DNA from: Pseudomonas juntendi
GTDB taxonomy: Bacteria > Pseudomonadota > Gammaproteobacteria > Pseudomonadales > Pseudomonadaceae
Reading direction: 5' to 3'
DNA: 64,000 bases
NCBI RefSeq assembly: GCF_009932375.1
Contig: NZ_BLJG01000039.1
Span: forward strand, 16,948 to 80,947
Under the pieces are notes generated by a model. It was not told the origin of the DNA and did no database searches. It worked only from the letters and a program-made list of their open reading frames with translations. Below are positions 27,116-35,724 of this stretch, one piece after another (positions within the stretch are counted from its first letter, which is position 1; each line of letters starts with the position of its first letter). The translations under genes were made by a program, and so were the position numbers.

Positions 27116-27697
27116 ATGCCCCCGATCAATGCCGCGATGCGTTGTGCCAATTTCGAAGAGCGACGTGAACAGGCCATGGCGCTGTTTGCCGAAAAAGGCT
27201 TTGGCCAGGTCAGCATGCGCGAATTGGCCGCACATGTCGGGCTGACGGCCGGCTCGCTGTACCACCACTTTCCCAGCAAGCAGGACCTGCTGTTCGACTT
27301 GATCGAGGAACTGTACGAGGAGTTGCAGGCCCTGCTGGACCAGGGGCGGCGGGCCGTGGCCCGCGGCGCTTCAGCCTTGAATTGCCTGATCGCGGCGCAT
27401 TGGCATTTGCATGCCGAACGGCCCCTGCAGTTTCGTTTGGCTGAGCGTGATTTCTGTTGCCTGAGCGAGGCCCAGCAGGCACGCCTGACGCAGTTGCGCG
27501 GGCGTTATGAGGCCGGGCTGTTGCGGCTGATCGCGCCGCAGGCGAAGCTGCAGGGGCCAGCCTTGGTGGCCACCGCGCAGGTGGTTGCAACGCTGCTGAA
27601 CCAGTTGCCCGGCGCGCTGCAGGCATTGCCTGAAGCGCAAGCGCTGGTGTTGATGGAGAGCATGGTGCTGGGTGGGCTGGAACGGACCTTGCGTTGA
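27116..27697 (+). CDS. TetR-family regulator of the thiolase operon
   Basis: 193 aa. N-terminal TetR helix-turn-helix with AMALFAEKGFGQVSMRELAAHVGLTAGSLYHHF (partly quoted elsewhere as FGQVSMRELAAHVG and SLYHHFPSK), then a helical ligand-binding part. It follows the dehydrogenase by 12 bp, so it is co-transcribed and may repress the operon in response to an acyl-CoA. The role is inferred from position. Confidence 0.85.
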   Translation: MPPINAAMRCANFEERREQAMALFAEKGFGQVSMRELAAHVGLTAGSLYHHFPSKQDLLFDLIEELYEELQALLDQGRRAVARGASALNCLIAAHWHLHAERPLQFRLAERDFCCLSEAQQARLTQLRGRYEAGLLRLIAPQAKLQGPALVATAQVVATLLNQLPGALQALPEAQALVLMESMVLGGLERTLR

Positions 27698-27745
27698 TCA
27701 GCACCGGCCCGTCAGCGCGCGCCGGTGACAGGGCCTTGACGGGTA

Positions 27746-28123
27746 TCAGCGCAGCAGTGCCTGGATCTGCTCGTGCAAGGTGTCCAGGTCGAACGGCTTG
27801 GCCAGGATCGGTGCCTTGCGGGTGATCGGGCTTCCGGACTCGAGGATCTCGGCGGGGTAGCCGCTGATGAAGATCACTTTCAGGTCGGGCCGCAACTTCA
27901 CCGCCGGCTCGGCGATTTCCACCCCGGAGATCCCGCCCGGCAGGCGGAAGTCGGTCACCATCAGGTCCAGGTGCGGCTTGCTGGCCAGGATGGCAAACGC
28001 CTGTTCACCGTCCTCGGCGACCAGCACGTGGTAGCCCTCGCCCGCCAGGTAGTCCCGCAGAATCATGCGTATCGCTGGTTCGTCCTCGACCACCAGCACT
28101 ACGTCTTGTGCATCTTCACTCAT
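27746..28123 (-). CDS. Single-domain response regulator (CheY-like)
   Basis: 125 aa, one receiver domain and nothing else. Acidic pair E13/D14, phospho-acceptor D58 in LMVTDFRLPGG, and the conserved Lys in LAKPFD. Output must pass through a partner protein. The ATG at 28123 has AAGG 7 bases before it. Last gene of the minus-strand signalling operon, 45 bp after the REC-kinase gene. Confidence 0.9.
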   Translation of the reverse strand: MSEDAQDVVLVVEDEPAIRMILRDYLAGEGYHVLVAEDGEQAFAILASKPHLDLMVTDFRLPGGISGVEIAEPAVKLRPDLKVIFISGYPAEILESGSPITRKAPILAKPFDLDTLHEQIQALLR

Positions 28124-28168
28124 GTTAACGCCTTGAAAATTCTTCCAGTTGGCCATCAGACCCCAGGC

Positions 28169-29395
28169 TTATGCAGAGGTTGCCCACGCCTGGTCGTTTA
28201 GTTGTTCCACTGCAGCCAGGGGCAGTTGCAGGGTGAAGGTCGCACCTTTGCCCACCTCGCTTTGCACCACAATCCGACCGCCATGCGCTTGCACGATCTG
28301 GTCGGAAATATACAGGCCCAAGCCCAGGCCACCCGTAGCTTGCTGAGTTGCGACGCGCTCGAACTGCTGAAAGATACGTTGCTGGTTAGCCATATCGATA
28401 CCAATGCCATGGTCCTGCACCTGCACGCACGCCAGGCCGTCCTGCTCGTACAGCCTTACCTGCACCGGTTTGCGTTCACCATAACGCAAGGCATTGGACA
28501 ACAGGTTGGCCAGTACTTGTTCAATCCGAAATTCGTCCCACTCCCCCTGCAGTGGCTGGCAATGCTGCAACTCGATGAACGTATCCAGTGCCGTGGCCTG
28601 GGCGGTGAAATTCTCCACCAACCGCTGCACCAGCTCGCTCAGGTCGAACGCTTTGGGCCGCAGCGACAGCTTGCCGGTACGAATGCGCGAAACATCGAGC
28701 ATGTCTTCGATCAGGCGGATCAGGCTGTTGATCTGGCGCTCGTCGCGCTCGACCATGGCCTGCAGCTTGTCGGCGCTGAACGCCGCCAGGTTGCCCCGCG
28801 CCAGGTGCAGCTTGCGCAGTTGGGTTTCCAGGATCAGCCCGTTGAGCGGGGTACGCACCTCGTGGGACACGATCGACATGAAATCGTCGCGCATGCGCAC
28901 CGCATGCTCCAGCTCACCGCGCGCCGCCTGCAGCTGGCCCAGCAGCACTTCCTGCTCCTGGCGGCTGCGCTCCAGCGCCTGCAACTGGCGGTCAAGCACC
29001 TTGCGCTGGCGGTAAAGGTCGACGAACACCGACACCTTGCTCTTCACCGCAGCGGTATCCAGCGGTTTGTGCAGGAAGTCCACGGCGCCACTTTCGTAGC
29101 CCTTGAAGGCGTAGTTCATTTCACGCCCGGCTGCGGTGACGAAAACGATAGGGATGTGGCGGGTTTTTTCCGTACCGCGCATCAGTTCGGCCAGTTCGAA
29201 GCCGTTCATGCCCGGCATCTGCACATCGAGAATAGCCAGCGCGAACTCGTGTTCGAGCAACAGCGACAAGGCGGCTTCGGCAGACTGGGCCTGGTGCACC
29301 TCACGGTCCTCGCCCTGTATCAGGGCATCGAGGGCCAACAGGTTCTCTGGCAGGTCGTCGACGATCAGCAGTTTGGCGATAGTGTTGCTTAGCAT
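28169..29395 (-). CDS. Receiver-histidine kinase hybrid (REC-HisKA-HATPase)
   Basis: 408 aa, soluble. N-terminal receiver with D57 (LAILDVQMPG), a coiled coil at ~120-168, HisKA with H178 in SIVSHEVRTPLNG, and an HATPase domain with an N box (NLLSNALRYG), DHGIGI and GLGLGLYISD. The receiver sits before the kinase, so the kinase is likely controlled by phosphorylation from another kinase, such as the triple-receiver sensor upstream. Its start overlaps the cheB end by 7 bp. Confidence 0.9.
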   Translation of the reverse strand: MLSNTIAKLLIVDDLPENLLALDALIQGEDREVHQAQSAEAALSLLLEHEFALAILDVQMPGMNGFELAELMRGTEKTRHIPIVFVTAAGREMNYAFKGYESGAVDFLHKPLDTAAVKSKVSVFVDLYRQRKVLDRQLQALERSRQEQEVLLGQLQAARGELEHAVRMRDDFMSIVSHEVRTPLNGLILETQLRKLHLARGNLAAFSADKLQAMVERDERQINSLIRLIEDMLDVSRIRTGKLSLRPKAFDLSELVQRLVENFTAQATALDTFIELQHCQPLQGEWDEFRIEQVLANLLSNALRYGERKPVQVRLYEQDGLACVQVQDHGIGIDMANQQRIFQQFERVATQQATGGLGLGLYISDQIVQAHGGRIVVQSEVGKGATFTLQLPLAAVEQLNDQAWATSA

Positions 29396-29964
29396 GCGCT
29401 GGGTTCCAGGGCGGCGAGCAACTGCTCGATCCCACTCAAGGTAAGAATATGGTCGGGCTGATGGAGGGCCAGGGCGGCCTCGGGCATCAGCGCCACCTGT
29501 GCGTCGCGAGGGTCCTGGACGATGGTCCGGCCGCCGCTGTTCTTGATGTAAGCCAACCCCTGGGCACCGTCTTCATTGGCACCGGTGAGCAGCACGCCAA
29601 GCAGGCCGGCACCGTAGGCATCGGCCGCGGAAATGAACAGGTAGTCGATGGCCGGCCGGGAAAAATGCACCGGTGGTTCCTGGCTCAACGACAGGGTGAA
29701 GTCGCGTTCTACCGATAAATGATAGCCCGGCCCGGCCACGTAGATCTGGCCAGGGCGCAGCGGTTGCTTGTCACGTGCCTCACACACGGGACGAAGCAGG
29801 CGGCGTTGCAGCACCTCGGCCAGTTGGCTGTGGCGGTCATCCGGCAGGTGCAACACACAGACTACCGGAATGGCGAACCCCGACGGCAACCCGCCTAGCA
29901 CGGTGAACAGCGCGGACACCCCGCCGGCCGAGGCGCCGATCACCACCGCTTGTACGCCCTTCAT
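29389..29964 (-). CDS. CheB-type methylesterase without receiver domain
   Basis: 191 aa, catalytic domain only. Triad: S12 in IGASAGGV, H39 in VLHLPDD and D132 in LTGANEDGA. It removes methyl groups from, or deamidates, glutamyl residues of receptors. The usual N-terminal receiver is absent, so activity is not switched in the classical way. It overlaps cheR at its start (ATGA, 29961-29964). Confidence 0.9.
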   Translation of the reverse strand: MKGVQAVVIGASAGGVSALFTVLGGLPSGFAIPVVCVLHLPDDRHSQLAEVLQRRLLRPVCEARDKQPLRPGQIYVAGPGYHLSVERDFTLSLSQEPPVHFSRPAIDYLFISAADAYGAGLLGVLLTGANEDGAQGLAYIKNSGGRTIVQDPRDAQVALMPEAALALHQPDHILTLSGIEQLLAALEPSAC

Positions 29965-30782
29965 GATTTGCGATAGATCCGTTCAGGCTTGACCAGCGGC
30001 TCGAAACCGTCGCTGTAAGCGGAAAAGTCGACCGACTCCTTGCTGCCCAGCACCAGAAAACCGCGATGGCACAGCGATTCATGGAACAGGCCCAGGGCGC
30101 GGTCCTGCAGCTCCTTGTTGAAGTAGATCAGCACATTGCGGCAAGACACCAACTGCGTCTCGGAGAACACGCTGTCGGTGGCCAGGCTATGGTCGGCGAA
30201 GGTCACGTTTTCACGCAGGGTGCTGTCCATGATCGCGTTGCCATACGCTGCCGTGTAGTACTCGGCGAAATCCCGGCGGCCACCGGCGATGCGGTAGTTC
30301 TCGGCGTAGTCGAGCATGTTCTGCATCGAGTAGATGCCCTGCTTGGCTTTGTCCAGCGAGTGCGGGTTGATGTCGGTGGCGTAGATGATGGTGCGCTCGA
30401 GCAGGCCTTCTTCGCGCAGCAGGATGGCCATCGAATACACCTCCTCGCCCGTGCTGCAGCCGGCGATCCACACCTTGATCGATGGCCAGGTGCGCAACAG
30501 CGGCACCACCTCGGTGCGCAGCGCCAGGAAATGGCCCGGGTCGCGGAACATCGCGCTGACCGGAATCGTCAGGTACTGCAGCAACTGCATGAACATGCCA
30601 GGGTCGTGCAGCACGCGCTCCTGCAAGGCCGATACCGTCTGGCAACCGAACTGGCGCAACGCATGCAGGATCCGGCGCTTGATCGAAGCGCCGGAGTAAT
30701 TGCGGAAATCATAGCTGTACTTGAGGTAGATGGCCTCGATCAGCAAGCGGATCTCGATATCGGTGTTACGTTCGCTAGTCAA
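29961..30782 (-). CDS. CheR-type protein-glutamate methyltransferase
   Basis: 273 aa with TTG start. N-terminal CheR helical domain (YSGASIKRRILHALRQ) and a SAM-binding domain (KVWIAGCSTGEEVYSMAILL, YATDINPHSLDKAKQGIY, VSCRNVLIYFNKELQDR). The TTG at 30782 overlaps the stop of the sensor kinase (TTGA) and has GGAG 6 bases before it; an ATG at 30806 would add eight residues and is the alternative. No MCP receptor is encoded in the window. Confidence 0.88.
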   Translation of the reverse strand: MTSERNTDIEIRLLIEAIYLKYSYDFRNYSGASIKRRILHALRQFGCQTVSALQERVLHDPGMFMQLLQYLTIPVSAMFRDPGHFLALRTEVVPLLRTWPSIKVWIAGCSTGEEVYSMAILLREEGLLERTIIYATDINPHSLDKAKQGIYSMQNMLDYAENYRIAGGRRDFAEYYTAAYGNAIMDSTLRENVTFADHSLATDSVFSETQLVSCRNVLIYFNKELQDRALGLFHESLCHRGFLVLGSKESVDFSAYSDGFEPLVKPERIYRKS

Positions 30783-33700
30783 ATTCGCTCCAGTTGCGGC
30801 AGCCATACGCGGATCAGCGAGAACAGGCGGTCCAGGTCGATCGGTTTGGCCAGGTAATCGTTGGCGCCGGCCTGCAGGCAACGGTGCTGGTCATCTTTCA
30901 TGGCCTTGGCAGTCACCGCAATGATCGGCAGCTTGCGCCAGCGCGGTTGCTGGCGGATCAGCCGGGTGGCTTCGAAGCCGTCCATTTCCGGCATCATCAC
31001 ATCCATCAGCACCAGGTCGATGTCGTCATGCTGCTCCAGGCGCTCGATGGCCTCGCGGCCGTTACGGCCGATTTCGACGATCGCGCCCTTGTGCTCTAGT
31101 GCACTGGTCAGGGCGAAGATATTACGCACATCGTCATCTACCAGCAGCACCTTGCGCCCCTCGAACACTTTGTCGCGGCTGCGCGCCGTCTTCAGCATAC
31201 GCTGGCGTTCGTTGGACAACTGCGATTCGACCTTGTGCAGGAACAGCGTCACTTCGTCGAGCAGCCGCTCGGGTGAGCGGGCGCCCTTGATGATGATCGA
31301 GCGCGAGTACTTGAGCAGGTCGGTTTCTTCTTCGCGGGTCAGGTTGCGGCCGGTATACACGATCACCGGCGGGAAGGCGCGGATATCTTCGGCAGTCATG
31401 CGCTTGAGCAGTTCGTTACCGAGCATGTCTGGCAGCTTGAGGTCGATGATCATGCAGTCGTAGATGTTTTCCCGCAGCAGTGCCAAGGCCTCCTGCGCCA
31501 TGCCTACGGCGGTGATCTCGACGTCGTCGTCACCGATCAGGCGGGCGATGCTTTCGCGCTGCAGGTCGTCATCTTCCACCAGCAGAATGTGCTTGAGCTT
31601 CTGCGTCAGCTTGGCCTCCAGGCGCGCGAAAACTTCCTTGAGCTCTTCGCGGCTGGTGGGTTTGACGGCGTAGCCCACTGCCCCCATGTGCATGGCGGCC
31701 TCGACACGGTCCTCGACGGAAATGATATGCACCGGAATGTGCCGGGTATCGGCCTGTTCTTTCAGGCGTTGCAGCACGGTCAGGCCGGAATGGTCAGGCA
31801 GGCGCATGTCCAGCAGGATCGCATCGGGTATGAACCGGGCCGCCAGCTCGAAACCTTCGTCGGCCGCATGCGCCACCAGGCAGCTGTAACCCAGCTCGTG
31901 GGCCAGGTCGAAGAGAATGCGGGCGAAGTTCGGCTCGTCTTCGATCACCAGGATGCAGCGGTTACTGAAAGGCGCCCGGTCACGGTCGTCGGTGAAGGCC
32001 AGTTGCGGCAGCTTCGGCGCCTGGGCAGTGGCGAGTTGCGGTACTGGCGGCAGGGTATCGACAGCCGGGCGCAGGCTGAGGGGCTCGACCTCCTGCTCCA
32101 GGTTCTCGTAGCGTTCGGGTAATACCAGGCTGAACACACTGCCCTGCCCGGGGCTGCTCTCGACACTGATCTGCCCGCCAAGCAAATGGGCAAGGTCGCG
32201 GGAAATCGACAACCCCAGCCCAGTCCCGCCATACCGGCGGTTGCTGGTGCCATCGACCTGGTGGAACGCACCGAAGATTGCCTGCTGCTGGTCGGCAGCA
32301 ATGCCGATGCCGCTATCGCGCACGGAAAACACGATGCCGCTGTCTGGCTGGTAGCCGATGTTCAGGCTGACCTGGCCGCGCTCGGTGAACTTGATGGCGT
32401 TGGACAGCAGGTTCTTGAGGATCTGCTCCAGTCGCTGGCGGTCGGTGAACAGGGTGGCAGGCACCTGAGCCTGGGCGGTGACCTCGAAGGCCAGTCCCTT
32501 TTGCCCGGCCAACGGCTCGAACATGTCGCGCAGGCCTTCGACCAGGCGGTCCAGGTGGGTGGTTTCAGGTCGCACTTCAAGCTTGCCGGCCTCGACCTTG
32601 GCGATGTCGAGGATATCGTTGATCAGGTTGAGCAGGTCGTTGCCGGCCGAGTAGATCGACTCGGCGAACTTGACCTGCTCACCGCTGAGGTTGCCTTCAA
32701 CGTTCTCGGCCAGCAGCTTGGCCAGAATCAGCGAACTGTTCAGCGGCGTGCGCAATTCGTGGGACATGTTGGCGAGGAACTCGGACTTGTACTTGCTCGA
32801 ACGCAGCAGCTCATCGGCGCGCGCCTGCAGCTCTTCCTGGGCCTGGGTCAGCTCCTCGTTCTTGCGGTCCAGCGCTTCGGTGCGGTCGGACAACTGCTCG
32901 TTGGTCTGCTCCAGTTCCGCTTGCTGGGTTTCCAGGTGGGCCTGGGACTCCTTGAGCACGCGGGACTGCTCCTCCAGTTCTTCGTTGGCCGTTTTCAGCT
33001 CTTCCTGCTGCACCTGCAATTCTTCGTTCAATTGCTGGGTTTCGGCCAGGACTTCCTGCAAGCGCTGGCGGTAACGGGCGCTTTCGATGGACATACCCAG
33101 GTTGCCCTCCACGCGCTGCAACAGTTCGTCGTCACGCGCCTGCAGCGGCCGCAGGAAGCCCAGTTCGAGCACGCCGTTGATCTGCCCGCCGTCGCTGGCC
33201 GGCATCAACAGTGCACTGCGCGGCAAGCCCTTGCCCAGGCCGGAGCTGAGCTGGAAGTAGTCTTGCGGCAGGTCGTCCAGGCGCAGCAGCCGCCCTTCAC
33301 GCACGGCCTGGGCCAGCAGGCCCTCACCATCACCCAGCACCTGCTCGCGCGCCTGCTCTTCGGCATCCAGACCATAGCAGGCAACGCGTACCAGGCGGCC
33401 ATGCTCGTCGCGCACGTACAACGCCCCGACCACACTGCCCAGGTAAGAGGCAAAGAACCGCAGAATGTTGTCGCCGAGCATGTTCAGGGTCAGCTGCCCA
33501 AGCACTTGTTGAGCCAGCTGGGTCTGGCCGTTGCGCAGCCAGGCCTGGTGCTCCAGGCGCTCGGCAGAACGTTGCTGGGCCTTGAGGTTGTCGTCGTAAC
33601 TGCTGGACAACGCCAACAGATCGCGGCGCCCCAGGTACGCCAGCAAGGCGCTGAGGCCAACGATCAGCAGCACGAACGCCGAAATGGAGGTTACGGTGAC

Positions 33701-34246
33701 GGTGCTGACCTTCTCGTTGCGTGCCATGCGCAACTGCTGCTCGGTGGCAATGAGGTCGGCGAATTCCTTGCGAATCTCGTCTGTCAGGCGCTTGCCGCGG
33801 CCGTTACCGATCAGCTCCCGGTAGGGGCCGTCATTGCGGCGCAGGGTGATCATGCCGCTGCCGAAGTCATTCCAGGCTTGCTGCAAGGCGATCAGCCGGT
33901 CGATACGGTCAACTTGCTGCGGGTTGTCCTCGACCATGCCTTTCAGGCCCTGCAAGCTGCTGAGAATGCGCGGCTTGGCCACCTCATAGGGGTCGAGGAA
34001 GCGCTCGTCACCCGTCAGCAGGAAGCCGCGCATGCCGGTTTCCATGTCGATCGACAGCTTCACCGCTTCGTTGGCATTGCCAATGACCCGGTCGGTGTGT
34101 TCGACCCATTGCATGGCCGAGAGCAGGTAGTTGATCACCGCGACGAACGCCACGGCACCCAGCAGGCCCACCCCCAAAGGAAGGCCGATGTTGCGGCTCA
34201 ACAGCTTGCGGAAGCTGCGCTGGTCCATCGAGGCTGCTTGAATCAT
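30779..34246 (-). CDS. Hybrid sensor kinase: CHASE3-GAF-HisKA-HATPase-REC-REC-REC
   Basis: 1155 aa. Membrane helix at ~20-45, CHASE3 periplasmic-type region (SIDMETGMRGFLLTGDERFLDPY), second helix near 190-205, GAF-like domain, a long Gln/Glu-rich coiled coil (~415-480), HisKA with H496 (NMSHELRTPLN), HATPase, then three receivers beginning near residues 760, 885 and 1030 (acceptors in LLDMRLPDHSG, IIDLKLPDMLG, LMDVMMPEMDG). First gene of the operon. It was given the ATG at 34246; the frame runs further to an ATT codon. The signal it senses is unknown. Confidence 0.9.
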   Translation of the reverse strand: MIQAASMDQRSFRKLLSRNIGLPLGVGLLGAVAFVAVINYLLSAMQWVEHTDRVIGNANEAVKLSIDMETGMRGFLLTGDERFLDPYEVAKPRILSSLQGLKGMVEDNPQQVDRIDRLIALQQAWNDFGSGMITLRRNDGPYRELIGNGRGKRLTDEIRKEFADLIATEQQLRMARNEKVSTVTVTSISAFVLLIVGLSALLAYLGRRDLLALSSSYDDNLKAQQRSAERLEHQAWLRNGQTQLAQQVLGQLTLNMLGDNILRFFASYLGSVVGALYVRDEHGRLVRVACYGLDAEEQAREQVLGDGEGLLAQAVREGRLLRLDDLPQDYFQLSSGLGKGLPRSALLMPASDGGQINGVLELGFLRPLQARDDELLQRVEGNLGMSIESARYRQRLQEVLAETQQLNEELQVQQEELKTANEELEEQSRVLKESQAHLETQQAELEQTNEQLSDRTEALDRKNEELTQAQEELQARADELLRSSKYKSEFLANMSHELRTPLNSSLILAKLLAENVEGNLSGEQVKFAESIYSAGNDLLNLINDILDIAKVEAGKLEVRPETTHLDRLVEGLRDMFEPLAGQKGLAFEVTAQAQVPATLFTDRQRLEQILKNLLSNAIKFTERGQVSLNIGYQPDSGIVFSVRDSGIGIAADQQQAIFGAFHQVDGTSNRRYGGTGLGLSISRDLAHLLGGQISVESSPGQGSVFSLVLPERYENLEQEVEPLSLRPAVDTLPPVPQLATAQAPKLPQLAFTDDRDRAPFSNRCILVIEDEPNFARILFDLAHELGYSCLVAHAADEGFELAARFIPDAILLDMRLPDHSGLTVLQRLKEQADTRHIPVHIISVEDRVEAAMHMGAVGYAVKPTSREELKEVFARLEAKLTQKLKHILLVEDDDLQRESIARLIGDDDVEITAVGMAQEALALLRENIYDCMIIDLKLPDMLGNELLKRMTAEDIRAFPPVIVYTGRNLTREEETDLLKYSRSIIIKGARSPERLLDEVTLFLHKVESQLSNERQRMLKTARSRDKVFEGRKVLLVDDDVRNIFALTSALEHKGAIVEIGRNGREAIERLEQHDDIDLVLMDVMMPEMDGFEATRLIRQQPRWRKLPIIAVTAKAMKDDQHRCLQAGANDYLAKPIDLDRLFSLIRVWLPQLERI

Positions 34247-34494
34247 GAGAAAACGCCCGAGCAAGAAAATCCATGGAAAAGAATGGCGGAACAATCGTTA
34301 TGGTTATGTGCCGCTGCGCCGTGCCGACAAGCGAAGTCTAACCAGCTTTAGCGGCTCTGGCAGGGCATTTAGCCAGTATTTGAAAGTGCTGTGTGCCAAT
34401 CGTTCCATCTGATTGCAAGTATCGGTATCCTCGGGAACTTCTGCTGTCGCCTTGTGCACAGATCATAGACATTCAATTGCACAGGACCCGAACC

Positions 34495-34845
34495 ATGCAC
34501 CTTTTGGTAGTCGAAGACGACGAGATCGTACGTATGCTGATGCTCGAAGTGCTCGGCGATTTGGGCTACTCGGTGATCGAGGCGGAAAATGCCACCGCGG
34601 CGCTCGAGGTATTGGAAGACCAGCGCCAGCCGTTGGCGCTGATGATGACGGACGTGGGCCTGCCGGACATGCGCGGCGAGGCGCTGGCAGCCAAGGCACG
34701 CGAACTGCGGCCACTGTTGCCGGTGCTGTTCGCCAGTGGCTACGCCGAAAACATTGATGTACCGGAGGGCATGCACATGATCGGCAAGCCGTTCAGCATC
34801 GACCAGCTGCGCGACAAGGTGACGGCTATTCTCGCCCCTGCCTGA
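34495..34845 (+). CDS. Single-domain response regulator, divergent from the sensor kinase
   Basis: 116 aa, one receiver domain: E7/D8/D9 acidic cluster, D53 in MMTDVGLPDMRGE, and Lys in MIGKPFS. No output domain. It is divergent from the 1155-aa sensor gene across 248 bp, so it may be a partner of that system. The ATG at 34495 starts the first strand (HLLVVEDDE); the longer frame before it has no match. Confidence 0.88.
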   Translation: MHLLVVEDDEIVRMLMLEVLGDLGYSVIEAENATAALEVLEDQRQPLALMMTDVGLPDMRGEALAAKARELRPLLPVLFASGYAENIDVPEGMHMIGKPFSIDQLRDKVTAILAPA

Positions 34846-34906
34846 AATCTGCGACGCCCGCTTGACCAGCGCGCAGGCAGCGCAGGGGCAGAAAATACGG
34901 TGCCCG

Positions 34907-35656
34907 TTACAGCTCCCTGCGCAACAGGTAGGTGTCCATGATCCACCCTTTGCGCGCCCTTTCCCGCGCACGCACTTCAAGAATCTGCGCCTTCACCGCC
35001 TGCAGCGGCCCGGCGATCAGCCGTTCGTCAGCCGTGCCCAGGTAAGCGCCCCAGTAAATCGTCAAGGCCGGGTCATCGATAGCCGCGAACGCGCACTGCC
35101 CATCGAGCATCACCACCACATTGTCGATACTCCCCTGCCCGGCCAGACGCCGACCAGGCAGCACGGTCAGCGGTTCGCCAATGCGGTTGAGCGCAACACG
35201 GTGGCGCGCCGCCAGTGCCTGCACGCTGCTGATGCCCGGAATGACCTGCAGGTGCAGGGCGCCAACTCGCTCGCAGACCAGGTCGAGGATGCGCAAGGTG
35301 CTGTCATAGAGCGTGGGCTCGCCCCACAGCAGAAAGGCGCCGGTCTCGCCTTCGCCGAGTTCCTGTTCGATCAGTTGCGCATACAGCGCTGCACGTTGTA
35401 CGTGCCAGTCCTGTACCGCCTGCACATACGCGTCGGCCTGCCCATCGCGCAGCGGGTCGGCGACCTGAACCAGCCGATAGCCGCCCTCGGGGCGGTACCG
35501 CTGCAGGATGGCCTTGCGCAGCTGCACCAGCTCGTTCTTGACGCTGCCCTTGTCGAGCACGAAGAACACGTGGGCCTGGCGCAACCCGTCGACGGCTTCG
35601 TACGTGACCTGGCGTGGGTCACCCGGGCCGATGCCGATCAACAACAGCTGTTTCAT
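34907..35656 (-). CDS. cobF: Precorrin-6A synthase (deacetylating) CobF
   Basis: 249 aa. Tetrapyrrole methylase fold with the GIGPGDPRQVTYEAV start, LWGEPTLYDSTLRI and VIPGISSVQALAARH. CobF methylates precorrin-5 at C-1 with loss of acetate in the aerobic cobalamin pathway. The other cob genes are not near, and no cobalamin riboswitch was seen in the short upstream gap (68 bp to the porin stop). Confidence 0.92.
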   Translation of the reverse strand: MKQLLLIGIGPGDPRQVTYEAVDGLRQAHVFFVLDKGSVKNELVQLRKAILQRYRPEGGYRLVQVADPLRDGQADAYVQAVQDWHVQRAALYAQLIEQELGEGETGAFLLWGEPTLYDSTLRILDLVCERVGALHLQVIPGISSVQALAARHRVALNRIGEPLTVLPGRRLAGQGSIDNVVVMLDGQCAFAAIDDPALTIYWGAYLGTADERLIAGPLQAVKAQILEVRARERARKGWIMDTYLLRREL

Positions 35657-35724
35657 TGTGCTGCCCTCCGGTGCTGTTCAGCAGCCATTGTCGGGCGCCA
35701 CCAGGCCGCTGGCAAAGCACCCGT

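Noticed and set aside
28202..29392. 396-aa plus-strand open frame over the REC-kinase gene
   Set aside because: Antisense shadow of a REC-HisKA-HATPase protein.
32186..34351. 721-aa plus-strand open frame over the hybrid kinase
   Set aside because: Covers only the complement of a well-supported kinase; Leu/Gln-rich with no domains.
35657..35724. Cobalamin riboswitch before cobF
   Set aside because: The 68-bp gap is too short and no B12-box was seen.
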